Shown here: positions 23,043 to 33,812 of the stretch, one piece after another
How the letters are laid out: each line of letters opens with the position of its first letter
Numbering within the stretch: position 1 is the first letter of the stretch
NCBI GenBank assembly: GCA_028583605.1
Contig: CM053331.1
Span: forward strand, 4,001,937-4,065,936
Length of the DNA: 64,000 bases
Direction: 5' to 3'
Source: Dastarcus helophoroides
Lineage: Eukaryota; Arthropoda; Insecta; Coleoptera; Bothrideridae
The notes under the pieces: model-generated
The model's database searches: none
What the model was told of the DNA's origin: nothing
The model's input: the letters and a program-made list of their open reading frames with translations, nothing else
Position numbers and translations under genes: made by a program

Positions 23043-25150
23043 TCGACTTTTTTCTCGAAATCTGAACTTTTTTCTCAAATTTCGACTTTTTTTCTCGAAA
23101 TGTCGACATTTTTCTTGAAATTTCGACTTTAAACTCCACATTTCGACTTTTTTTCTTAAAATTTTGAACTTTTTCTTAAGTTTCGACTCTTTTTCTCACA
23201 ATTCGACTTTTTCTGGAAATTATTTCTACTTTGTTCTGAAAATGTCAACCTTTTTTAAATGTCACAAAGACGTAGAAAGGATATCGACTTTTGTTCCCAA
23301 ATCTCGACTTTTTTCTCAAATTTCGCCGTTTTTGTCAAATTTCTACTTTTTTCTCGAAATGTTGACCTTAATATCGAAATGTTGACCTAATTATCAAGAT
23401 TTCGACATTTTTCTCGAAATTTCGACTTTAAACTCAATATTTCGATTTTTTTCTTAAAATGTCGACCTTTTTCTTAAATTTCGACTTTTTTCGCAAAATT
23501 CGACTTTTTTCTGGAAATTATTTCGACTTTGTTCTGAAAATTTCAACTTTTTTTAAATATTACAAAGGCGTAGAAAGGATACGACTTTTTTCTCGAAATC
23601 TCGACTTTTTTCTCAAATTTTGACTTTTTTCTCGAAATATTTTGAAATTTCGACCTTTTTCTGGAAATGTTGACCTTAATATCGAAATGTTGACCTAATT
23701 ATCAAGATTTCGACATTTTTCTCGAAATTTCGACTTTTAACTCAACATTTCGGCTTTTTTTCTCAAAATTTCGACCTTTATCTTAAATTTCGACTTTTTT
23801 CTCCAAATTCGACTTTTTTCTGAAAATTATTTCGACCTTTTTCTGAAAATTTCAATTTTTTTAATGTTACAAAGACGTAGAAAGGATATCGACATTTTTT
23901 TCGAAATCTCGACTTTTTTCTCAAATTTCGACTTGTTTCTCGAAATATTTCGAAATTTCACCTTTTTTCTCAAAATTTCGATATTTTTATCAAATTTCGA
24001 CTTTTTTCTCGAAATTTTGACCTTAATATCGAAACGTTTACCTAATTATCAAGATTTCGACATTTTTCTCGAAATTTCGACTTTAAACTCAACATTTTGA
24101 CTTTTTTTCTTACAATTTCGACCTTTTTCTTAAATTTCGACTTTTTTCTCAAAATTCTACTCTTTTCTGGAAATTACTTCGACTTTGTTCTGAAAATTTC
24201 AACTTTTTTTAAATGTTACAAATGCGCAGAAAGGATGTCGATTAAAAAGAAATGTTAATTTTATAAATCTCGATTTTTTCCCAAACTTCGATTTTAAGCT
24301 CGAAATTATGACTTTTTCTCGAAATTTCGACTTTTTTTCCAATTTTGACTTTTTTACTCAAAATTTTGACTTTTTTCTTGAAATGTTGACCTTGCTATCG
24401 AAATTACGACATTTTTCTGGAAATTTCGACTCTAAGGTCAACATTTCGACTTTTTTTTTTGGAAATTTTGACTTTTCTCAAAATTTCGACTATTTTTCTC
24501 GAAATCTCCACTTTTTTTTTATCAAATTTCAACTTTTTCTCGAAATTTTGACGTTTTTCTCAAACTTCGACTTTTTTTCTCGAAATTTCGGCCTTAATCT
24601 GAAAAGCTCAACTTTTTTTCTCAAAATTGGGTTTTTTTTTCTCAATTTTCGATATTTTTCTCAAATATCGACTTTTTTTCTCGAAATTTCGACTTTGAAC
24701 TCAAAATTTCGACTTTTTTTCTCAAAATTTCGACTTTTTTTCTTGAAATCTCCACTTTTTTATCAAATTTCGACTTTTTCTCGAAATTTTGACGTTTTTC
24801 TCAAATTTCGATTTTTTTTCTCGAAATTTCGGCCTTAATCTGAAAAGCTCGACTTTTTTCTCGAAATTTGGTTGTTTTTTCTCAATTTTCGATATTTTTC
24901 TCAAATATCGACTTTTTTCTCGAAATTTCGACTTTAAACTCAAAATTTCGACTTTTTTTCTACAAATTTCGACTTTTTCTCATATTTCGAATTTTTTCTC
25001 ATATTTCGAATTTTTTCTCATATTTCGAATTTTTTCTCAAATTCCGACTTTTTTCTCGAAGGTTTAATTTTAATCACGGAATTTCGATTGAAAACTCGAA
25101 ATTTCGACACTTTTTTCGAAATTTTAACTTTGATTTCGAAATTTCTAAGA
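23043..25150 (+). repeat. TCGA-rich satellite with ~300-bp higher-order repeat
   Basis: Continuation of the block at 21.3 kb. The beacon (TTACAAAGGCGTAGAAAGG with small changes) recurs at about 23259, 23557, 23864 and 24213, giving units of about 300-350 bp. Between beacons the phrase order is largely kept (CTCGAAATCTCGAC, GACCTTAATATCGAAA, GACTTTAAACTCAACA). The open frames in this block are artefacts of the repeat. Confidence 0.88.
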
Positions 25151-25305
25151 AAAAACCCAAAATTTACTAATTAAAAAATCAATTATTTTTCGGACCCTAC
25201 TACCAACTGTCAAGATTGTTGGGAAAGAGGTGTGGTGAGACGTAACTGTCGTCTGCCTAATTTAATCATAGAGTGTGCTTAATATAGAGCGACTTATTCT
25301 CGAAA

Positions 25306-25631
25306 TACAGGATATACTTCTTCCGGGATTGGACCGTGTCAAAGAACTACTAAAAGTGTTCGCCTACCATCGTAGGGGACTTCTTTAGGAACAAAGAAAA
25401 GAAACAATAAATGAAAAAAGGAATATGAGGGAATATGCAAAAATGAAAGAATGAAAATTTTGAAATTGGCCTTTTCATTCTTTCATTTTTGCATATTCTC
25501 TCATATTCCTATTTTCATTTATTGTTTCTTTTCTTTGTTCCTGAAGAAGCCCCCTACGATGGTGGGCGAAACGTCGAACACTTTTAGTAGTTCTTTGACA
25601 CGGTCCAATCCCGGAAGAAGTATATCCTGTA
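25306..25631. mobile_element. Palindromic element family B, outward copy
   Basis: A near-perfect inverted repeat with arms of about 160 bp, centred near 25468. The arms begin TACAGGATATACTTCTTCCG and contain AGTAGTTCTTTGACACGGTC and a core CTGAAGA..GCCCCCTACGATGGTGGGCGAAACGTCG. The inner ends carry TGCATATTC and the ATTGGCCTTTTCATT segment. The same sequence is built in the opposite arrangement at 28371-28810. No protein is encoded. The class is unknown; the core and inverted arrangement recall Penelope-like element termini. Confidence 0.75.
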
Positions 25632-25654
25632 CTGACTCTAACCGTGGAAGCCTT

Positions 25655-25918
25655 CGTTATCTTATTCTCGAAATTTCGAGAAAAAATTCGATATCAAAGT
25701 CGAAATTTCGAGATTAATGTCAGAATTTGAGGAAAAAAGTAGAAATTTCAAGAAAAAAAATCTAATTTTCGATATCAAAGTCGAAATTCCGAGATTTAAG
25801 TCGAAATTTCAAGATTAATGTCGGAATTTTAGGAAAAAAATAGAAATTTCAAGAAAAAAGTCGAATTTTCGAGAAAAAAGTCGAAATTTTGAGTGTAAAG
25901 TCGAAATTTCGGGTTTAA
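25655..25918 (-). repeat. TCGA satellite, inverted orientation
   Basis: Phrases read as AAAGTCGAAATTTCGAGAT, the complement of the block at 23.0-25.1 kb. The palindrome at 25.3-25.6 kb lies close to this strand switch. It abuts the truncated LINE at about 25919. Confidence 0.8.
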
Positions 25919-27430
25919 AGCCGCCGGAAGCCGGTAGGAAGTTCTGCGTTTCGAGAATCAAGATTGGAATTTTCAGCAAACATTAAGGCTAACATGTCAG
26001 CCTTTTCCTTGGAGGTAGTAGCAATATTGCTACTTTCATCGAATAAAGGTGAAAAATTTGAAGGTGTAAAATTCTTTCCAATCGACTTTGCAAATCCCCA
26101 AAAGGACCTGTAACCGTTCGAACAGTTGATAAACCTCTGGCGCATTTTACCATCGAAATCACCTTTTGCCTCGTCAATAACTTGTTTACAAGAATTTCGT
26201 GCATCTACTGAGTTCGAGTCTCGACTGAGAGATTATTTCGCCAACGCGATTTTTGCAGGAGGCAGCCCGAGCACATTTTTTACCGAACCAAGATTTACTG
26301 GAGGCAGACTTCTTTTGGGAGTGGGGAATTGAGCATTCCATACCAATCAGGATAGTTTCCGTGATGGATTCGGCGACTAAGGAAGGGTTGTCTGAGTTAA
26401 AGCAGACTTCCTGCCATGGGAAAGATGCAAAAAAGTCTCTTAATTCTTCCCAGTTTGCATAAAGTGCCAAACCCCACGGGACTGCGTCTGGGAAGGAGGT
26501 GGTATATGAAGCGAGCGAGAGGCTGCTATAAGCTTGTGATCCGAATTTCCAAGCGGTGGTGTCACAGAGATTTTATACGAATTTGGTGAATTTGTAAGGA
26601 AACGGTCCAGTAGATTAGGTTGATGGGTATCTACATTAGGAATTCTTGTGGGTTCCTCAACTAATTGCGATAGTCCACAAGTGATGGCGAAAGCCTCTGC
26701 CACCCTTCCCTCGTCGTCAGTTCGGGAAGAAAACCTTAACCAGGGGATGTTGTGTGCACGTTGAAGTCACCGAGAAAGACAACCTCAGCTTTTAGATAAT
26801 TCGTCTGTAGATGATCAAAGGTTACGGAGAGATAAGAGAAGAGCTGACTGTATGAGGGATCGTTTGAAGACAAATAAAACGAACAAATGAATATTACTTC
26901 GTTTTTGGAGCAGATTTTCAGCCAAATCATGATCAGCAGATTTCAGTGCTTCTTCTCCTTGACAGGACAGGTCGCTTTGCGTGAAAGCACAACTTCCCCT
27001 CTTGTGTCGAAATTTTGTGTGAAAGTCGTAGTTAGGGCAAAGCAAATGAACTGTATTGATGGATGGGGAGACTTGGGTTTCTGCCAGAGACAGCACATGG
27101 GGTCTTTCATTTTGAAGGTGTTGATGAACCGAGTTTAGATTTGAGTTTAGACCCTGAAAGTTACAGAATTGAATTTTAAATGAAATGTTTAAAAGAAACT
27201 TGGCCCGTGGTACATTAAAATTTTCCGTCGATTTTGGATTCCCTCGTACACCCTCCACTCGGACATCCGAACGGGAGGGTGGTTTACGTCCGAAATTTTT
27301 TGCACGAAGAGAATCCATTATCTTTGTTTTTAATAATTAGAAGAAAAAATCAGAGAAGGTGAAAAAAGGAAATAAGGAAAAGGACAGGATGGGGAAAGAA
27401 GAATAGCAGGAACCGACTCACGTGTCAAAG
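25919..27430 (-). pseudogene. LINE (Jockey-like) 5' half: endonuclease and linker, frameshifted
   Basis: Read on the minus strand, collinear fragments form the apurinic endonuclease domain of a non-LTR retrotransposon. They run from NFQGLNSNL and HVLSLAETQV (about 27160-27050), through FLGDFNVH (about 26770), to PPLGNSDHKLI (about 26540). The linker toward reverse transcriptase follows (KSWFGKKCARAA, then GYRSFWGFAKSI) and stops at about 25919, where satellite begins. Several frameshifts separate the pieces (26815-27318, 26736-26930, 26440-26703, 26186-26470, 25915-26145). The reverse transcriptase is missing, so the copy lacks its 3' half, the reverse of usual LINE truncation. Confidence 0.8.
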
Positions 27431-28150
27431 ACGGAAACTCAATGTAAGCATCATTTCACCGCCTCCTAGTGATACGTGAGGTGGTACTACCTCAGACAAC
27501 TGAAAGTTCCAGTCTACCACTCGATGCATGATTACGTAAAACGTCGTCCAATTTACATGTCTCTTAAAGCAGCAGATAAACGCTGTGTTATTTAAGAAAG
27601 CTAATTAGTTAACAAGAGGCTGTCTTGTTTATTTATTAAATAAGACACAATATTTGCGGATTTGCATACGCGTTACACCACAGAAATGTGTATGTGTGTG
27701 TGAGAGACAATTTCCATTGCGACACCATTGTCCGGGATTGTGTTCCTTGAGAACTGAACCCAGTGCGTCTGTTTTATCTTAATTATTGTTGAATATTTTA
27801 TAACTACGTTATTAACAACGGTACAGTGCGAAATTACTTATGCATATTTTCCCATTATTTGATTTCTTTCAGAGTTTGCCAATATTCACAACATATAACG
27901 TTAGCTAGGTGATATATGGGAATCGCTCAGAGGTCTGCCTTATATAAATAGGGAAGCTGATGATGGATAAACAGAAGACAAACAGTAATTTGGAAATTTT
28001 TTTCATATTAGGAATTTCTATATTTATTTTTACTTATACACATATTCACGACTTCATCCAAGAAATTATATAAATAATAATTGTCATTAGTACAGTATCA
28101 AATACCAATGAAGAAATCAAATGATATAATAATACATTGTCAGAAGGTTC
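27431..28150. other. Intergenic DNA, no gene seen
   Basis: Contains a short (TG)n run near 27690 and an isolated TATA-like TTATATAAATAGG at about 27940. No coding sequence or RNA gene recognised. Confidence 0.4.
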
Positions 28151-28345
28151 ATGCTTTCTGGATAAAATATGCATTATGGAAGAGTTCCTCAGGATGTAAA
28201 TGAGCCTATGTTGTGTCTCAAGTTTCAACGAACATCTATACTAATTTTCACTGAAATCGGTTCAGTTGTTGAGATGTGGAAAGCCAACAAACAGACAGGC
28301 AGACAAACACACTTTAGCATTTACATTAATAAGAACCTGCAGATC
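28150..28345 (+). mobile_element. RTE/CR1-like LINE 3' remnant
   Basis: The phrase TTTTCACTGAAATCGGTTCA, then a short spacer and ACAAACAGACAGGCAGACAAA, is typical of the 3' ends of insect RTE/CR1-type elements. No intact frame. Assigned from general resemblance. Confidence 0.5.
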
Positions 28346-28370
28346 TTAATCGTAAATAATTTTATTTATT

Positions 28371-28810
28371 TTGAAATTGGCCTTTTCATTTTTGCATATT
28401 CCCTTATATTTCTCTTTTTATTCCTGAAGAAGCCCCCTACGATGGTGAGCGAAACACTTGTAGTCGTGGTCGAACACTTTTAGTAGTTCTTTGACACAGT
28501 CCAATCCCAAAAGAAGTATATCCTTTGATTTTTCTCTTTATCATTTCATTTTTATTTTAAGCTTAAACTTGAGATCCTAATCCTAAATAATTTTAGGATT
28601 AAGATCTCAAGTTTAAGCTTAAAATAAATGAAATGATAAAGAGAAAAATCAAAAGATATACTTCTTCCGGGATTGGACCATGTCAAAGAACTACTAAGTG
28701 TTCGAAGTTTCGCCCACCATCGTAGGGGGCTTCTTCAGGAACAAAGAAAAGAAATATTTAAAAAGCGAAATATAAGGGAATATGCAAAAATGAAAAGGCC
28801 AATTTCAAAA
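28371..28810. mobile_element. Palindromic element family B, inward copy
   Basis: A ~440-bp inverted repeat centred near 28590 (CTAAATAATTTTAG). Each arm contains ATTGGCCTTTTCATT at its outer end, then the CTGAAGAAGCCCCCTACGAT core, AGTAGTTCTTTGACAC, and at the inner end AGAAGTATATCCTTTGAT plus about 80 bp not seen in the 25.3-kb copy. Compared with 25306-25631 the arms are turned inside out, so both head-to-head and tail-to-tail dimers of one unit exist within 3.5 kb. Confidence 0.78.
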
Positions 28811-28955
28811 CATCAGAGCACGATAACCCAGTATGTCCACTATACCAGAGGCGACTCTTCTAAATTCAAAATTGATACAAAGGATAAGAAGGTTTAGACA
28901 GAAGAGCACGGTAACTCAGTATGTCCACCATACCAGAGGCGAAACTCTTCCGAGA
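28811..28955. repeat. 89-bp direct repeat, two copies
   Basis: GAGCACGATAACCCAGTATG at about 28815 recurs as GAGCACGGTAACTCAGTATG at about 28904, each followed by TCCAC and a TACCAGAGGCGA segment. Lies between family B and the MIS12 inverted duplication. Confidence 0.7.
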
Positions 28956-29220
28956 TCGATCCCTGAATCTATTTAAATGCAAAAGAATCAATTCCCGATG
29001 AAATAGTTTTACGATTTTTAGCCAATTTACTTAAAACTAAAGTTTCTACAAAATACAGAGAAATAAGCGATACTAAACACAGATGGACTTAGTTTATCTA
29101 AAAAAGGGGCAATAAATCTGCAATCTAATAAAAAATAAATTAAATTATCGAAATTAGTTTATTATTAGACATCTGATTAAAAATAATGACAAAAATATAT
29201 CTTAAAAATATGGAAATATA

Positions 29221-30057
29221 TTAAAATTCCCCTTCAATCACTCTGATGGAGTCATCTTCAAACTGTTCCATTAATTTATTAAGTTGCCCTGACAGTTTTA
29301 CTGCTTCTTGATTCTCATTATTTATTTTACCAAGTGCTTCCAAGGTAGCTTTAGTTTGTTTAATCAAAGGTTCTACTTCTTCAAAATGTTTTAATTCTTC
29401 CTTGCATAGTGCCGCAAACATTTCCTCCTAAAATAAGGCATTAAACCTTAATCATACAAATAAAACCACATAGATATAAGATAATAAATAATAAAACCAC
29501 ATAATTGTACCCTTAAGTACTCTTTCTCCAGCGCCTCGGTTTCTGCTCTTAACTGGTTTAGCTCCTCATCAACTTCTTCATCCAAGTTAAGACGAAGCGC
29601 ACTATCGGGTGGTACATTCACAATTTTTCTGAAAATTCTCTACAAAACACTTCAATTTGCATTGATGTAAATACTCTAAATACCTCCAAGTTTGGAAGGT
29701 GAAGATTAAACTTGTTTAAGTAAATATTACGTAGATTTCTCATTTCTTCAACTAATTGCTTATCATCGCCTTTGAACTGTATAGCTTTTGTGTAAAAGTC
29801 GCTAACAAGGTTATCAATTTGATCGACTGCTAAACATTTGGCTGAAATCAATCACGTATTAATTCTAACTCTAGTTCTTGTATTATTTCTAATGTCTACG
29901 TCTAATTCATTCAGTAGCACAATTGTATCGCTTACACTTCTAGTTTTGTTTGGCGTCTCATGAACTTACTTTCGTCCAATAGCTGTGTGGAACTGAAACC
30001 AAAGTACTGAAATTCATCTTCGTCTCGTAACAGTCGATCGTTGGATGGCTCCGACAT
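29221..30057 (-). CDS. MIS12: MIS12 kinetochore complex subunit, copy 1
   Basis: Four exons on the minus strand: 30057-29970, 29841-29684, 29639-29511 and 29427-29221, giving 193 codons plus stop, close to the ~200 residues of known Mis12. Mis12 is a subunit of the four-protein KMN-network complex that links centromeric chromatin to microtubule-binding Ndc80. The N-terminus has the family mark EFQYFGFSSTQLLDE (vertebrate Mis12 also has a Q-F-FGF block), followed by a helix (VDQIDNLVSDFY) and heptad-rich helices typical of the rod-shaped complex. Splice sites are GT-AG with introns of 44-128 bp. This copy differs from copy 2 at a few residues (ALGKIN, KLSGQLNKLM, IRVIEGEF). No stop or frameshift was found, so both could be expressed. 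Confidence 0.8.
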
Positions 30058-31009
30058 TATTTTGGAAGCTGAAATTGTTTAAAATCTGTTTTTATTGGGT
30101 TTTTCTTTATTAGGTTGTGTTTGAACAATGAAATTTAAATGTTGACAGTTTTCGGTTAGGTCGATAAAAAAGATTGCAAACTTTCGCATTTTCGCTACTA
30201 AGCGCGTTGACATAGAATACATTGACTACAATAACGAAGTCGAACATTCTCAAATAAAAAGTACAAACCTATTTTATTCTTTGAAAACGACATGTAGTAC
30301 TTAATTTGTTAAAAAAGAACTACATATAATTTAGATAAAAATGCTTCAATCTTAAGGTGGGTAAATGTGTATTTAATCTATGGGTATATGGAACTTAGGC
30401 GACATCTACGTGGCAGTTCTCTAATGAATAAAATTAGGACGATTTCCAGTGTAAATTATTCTTTTTATCTCTCTTTTTCATGTAATAAAAGGTGTAACAA
30501 CCTCTTGTAGTCAGATATTATAATAATTTTAGAGCAAAATAATAATGCACTGAAATTTTGCAGTAAAAATATTAAGTTAAGTCATAAACTGCGCAACAGA
30601 TAACGCTGCCTGTTTAACTTGTATTTTTTCTTTTTATTAAAACCGGCTGTTTATTATTTCAAATTTTATTACTAAGATAATACAAATAGTAAATACAAAT
30701 TATCGATTTAACCTTTAATTCTTCTCCAATTGATAAGTATCAATTATTACGACGTAGGAACTTAAGTTGACATCTATTATTTAGCTTTTGAACTAGAATG
30801 AAATTTAAAATATCTTTCTGTAGGTTGGCTTTATTACTTTTGCGCTGGAACACAGATGTCGGAACAGTATTTTAGGATGTCAGAATGTAGATAGAGTTGC
30901 CTATACGAGGTTAAAGCAGATTTAATGAAATTGTAATGTTTAATCGCTGGGTGAAAAATGGCTTTAATAAAAGATTAATTTACATTTTTAATCCTTCCTA
31001 TGTAGAATT

Positions 31010-31180
31010 ATTCAATAACTATTAAATTCTATCAACAATAAATACAGCAAGAAATGTTAAAATTTCGCTTCTCAGCAAAACCATTTCTGGTCGTATCAAA
31101 TATTTATAGAAACATGCTGGAATTTTTAATATTTCGTGCTGTATTTATTGTTATTAAAATTTAATAGTTGTGAATAATAA
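31010..31180. mobile_element. Small inverted-repeat element near palindrome centre
   Basis: Ends ATTCAATAACTATTAAATTC and, inverted, GAATTTAATAGTTGTGAAT-like sequence; both ends include CAATAAATACAGCA or its complement. The terminal repeats are about 39 bp with a few mismatches and the total is about 170 bp. The outer part reappears at about 31439-31475, so it may be a MITE or a by-product of the larger foldback. Confidence 0.5.
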
Positions 31181-32345
31181 AAGATTAGCAATTATATATT
31201 GTATAATTTGGGAAGAATTCAAAAATTCAACCCGATAACAGAGATCAACAGAAAGGGGTAGATGGTAGATTTTCGACCTACCTTGAAACTGAAATTCTGC
31301 TCTAGTTTGGACCAAAACGTACATTACATAATACCAGTGTAAGTTGAGTCTTGCCGCAAACGAAAGTTTCAAATGAAAAGTAAAAATTTGCAGAAAAAAG
31401 AACTCAAAATGTCAGTTGGCTTTGTTGAAAGGAGAAATACTGTATTTATTGTTAATAGAATTTAATGGTTATTGAAGAATTCCACATAGGAAGGATTAAA
31501 AATATGAATTAATCCTTTATGAAACCTATTTTTCATTCAACGATTAAACATTACAACTTCATTATATCTATTTTAACCCCGTATAGGCAACTCTACCTAC
31601 ATCCTGACATCACAGATTGCCTAAGATACTTTTTCGACATCTATGTTCTAGCGTACAAAGTAATAAATAAAGTTTACAGAAAGATATTCAAAATTTTATT
31701 TTAGTTTAAAAATCAAACAATAGATGTCAACTACAGTATTTACGTCCCAAAAATTGATACTTACCAATTGGAGAAGAATTAAAGGTGGAAATCAATAATT
31801 TGTATTTATAATTTGTATTATCTTAGTAAAAAAATATAAAATAAAGACCAGCCGGTTCTAATAAAAAGAAAAAATACAAGATGAACACACAGCGTCATCT
31901 GTTGAGCAATTTCTGACTGAACCTAAGGTTTTTACTGCAAAATTTCAGTGCTTTATTATTTTGCTTTAAAATTATTATATTATCTGTCTACTAGCGTTTG
32001 TTACACCTATTATTTTATGAAAATGATAGATAAAAAAAATAATTTACACTGAAAATTGTCCTAATTTTATTCATTAGAGAACTGCGACGTAGATGTCGCC
32101 CAAGTTCCATACACCCACCCTAAGATTAAGCATTTTTACGCAAATTACATGTAGGTTTTTTTTGAAGGATTCAATACTACATGTCTTTTTCAAAGAAATA
32201 AATAGATTTGTATTTTTTATTTGATAATGTTCAACTTCGTTAGTGTAGTCAATGTATTCTACGTCAACGCGCTTGGTAGCGAAAATGCGAAAGTTTGCAA
32301 TCTTTTTTATCGACCTAACCGACAACTGTCAACATTTAAATTTCA

Positions 32346-33640
32346 TTGTTCTATGGTTATCTAGAAGTAAGATTGTGTTACACCCTTAGATAATATAAAT
32401 AAATGGATGGAGCATTCGGTCCAAAATAAGGGCCGGGAAAATAGAGACAGACAATCGACGTGCCATCGAGATCGACCATTTGCGCATGCTTGAAAGTATG
32501 ATATTGTCGACACTAACGCTAAATCTCTTAAAGTATGTTTCATATTAACGACAAAATGGAAGTAATCTTTATTACAAAAATTGTCCGAAAAATATTTATA
32601 CATCCATTATTTTCAGATCTAACATACATGTTTAATCGATAACGAATGTGGCTGATTATGTTTGTATTTTTTTGCATCTTTATTAAAATCATTTTTCTAA
32701 AAAAAATCATAAATAACTTTCTATTTTATGAAGATGAATAGCTAATCTTTTGTGTTCTCATAAATGAAATGTTGAAACGCCTTTTTTCCCTAAGGAATTT
32801 CGGCGGAACATATTAACCTAAAAGTCAGGAATCTAGGTAAGATCAACCTCATTATTAAGACACCAACAGGACGAAATACTTATTACTAGCAAACTTCCCA
32901 CTTTCCCGAAATCATTTAAACCTAATAAATTATCTAAATTGATTAACTGTAACTAAACAAAACGAGAAATTTATTAAAAGTAGAACGCATAAAAAGGTAA
33001 ACAAACGCCATTCGACACAAATGACATTTAAGCGACAAAAACGACGACAAATTTAATATTATGAACGTGATTGGTTAGTTCTGGACATGACCATTGCATC
33101 GAACCCGATGGCAAAACGTACTCTTTCTAGCTTGTCCTTATTCCACAATTACCGGCCCAAGTTAATATTCTTCTAACACATTGAATGCTCCGTCCATTTA
33201 TATGTATAGTCAAAGGTTACACCGTACTTTGAAAATGGGACTGAAAACCTTTCACTCTTGGCGGCACCATCTCTTAACACGCAAATACATACACCATAGA
33301 ATTCTATTTGAAGTACTTTTAACTTCAGCTCCTCTCTGACTAAAAGATGGATAAAGGATGTTTTAGACACGCTTTCCTAGAAAAGGGCCAAAAAAAGGTT
33401 AACATGACAGTGATGTGGTTATAGGTTTAATTTAGGCCCCCATTTTACAGTTTTCGCCCAATACTTGCTGGTAATACATAACAGAGGCCGCTAATGTTAA
33501 AGGGTGGAAATCAATCTTATTTTTTTTCAACAAATTACGTTACCGATTCATCTCCTTCTTATAGGACTCCCTACATTGTTTAAACACAACCTAATAAAAA
33601 AAAACTAATCAAGGCTAATATGTATTCAATCAACTAGTCA
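32346..33640. other. Insertion in right arm of the MIS12 inverted duplication
   Basis: This DNA has no partner in the left arm. Near its ends, ATAAATGGATGGAGCATTC (about 32400) and its near-complement GAATGCTCCGTCCATTTAT (about 33183) are inverted, suggesting a transposon of roughly 0.85 kb. Related pieces (TTTATTTATATTATCTAAG, CTAGATAACCA) occur near 39345-39385. The segment with GCGAAAATGCGAAAGTTTGC lies on both sides (about 32280 and 33678). No protein is recognised. Confidence 0.5.
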
Positions 33641-33812
33641 ATATATTCTATGGCCTGCAACGTCAACGCGCTTAGCAGCGAAAATGCGAAAGTTTGCAAT
33701 CTTTTTTATCGACCTAAGCGAAACTGTCAAAATTTAAATTTCATTGTTCAAACACAACCCAATAAAAAAACCTAATAAAAACAGATTTTAAACAATTTTA
33801 GCTTCCAAAATA

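Noticed and set aside
15458..25170. Many open frames of 60-176 codons, F/S/N-rich on plus and K/E/R-rich on minus
   Set aside because: They are translations of the TCGA satellite in several frames, have no start context or splice support, and repeat the same few words.
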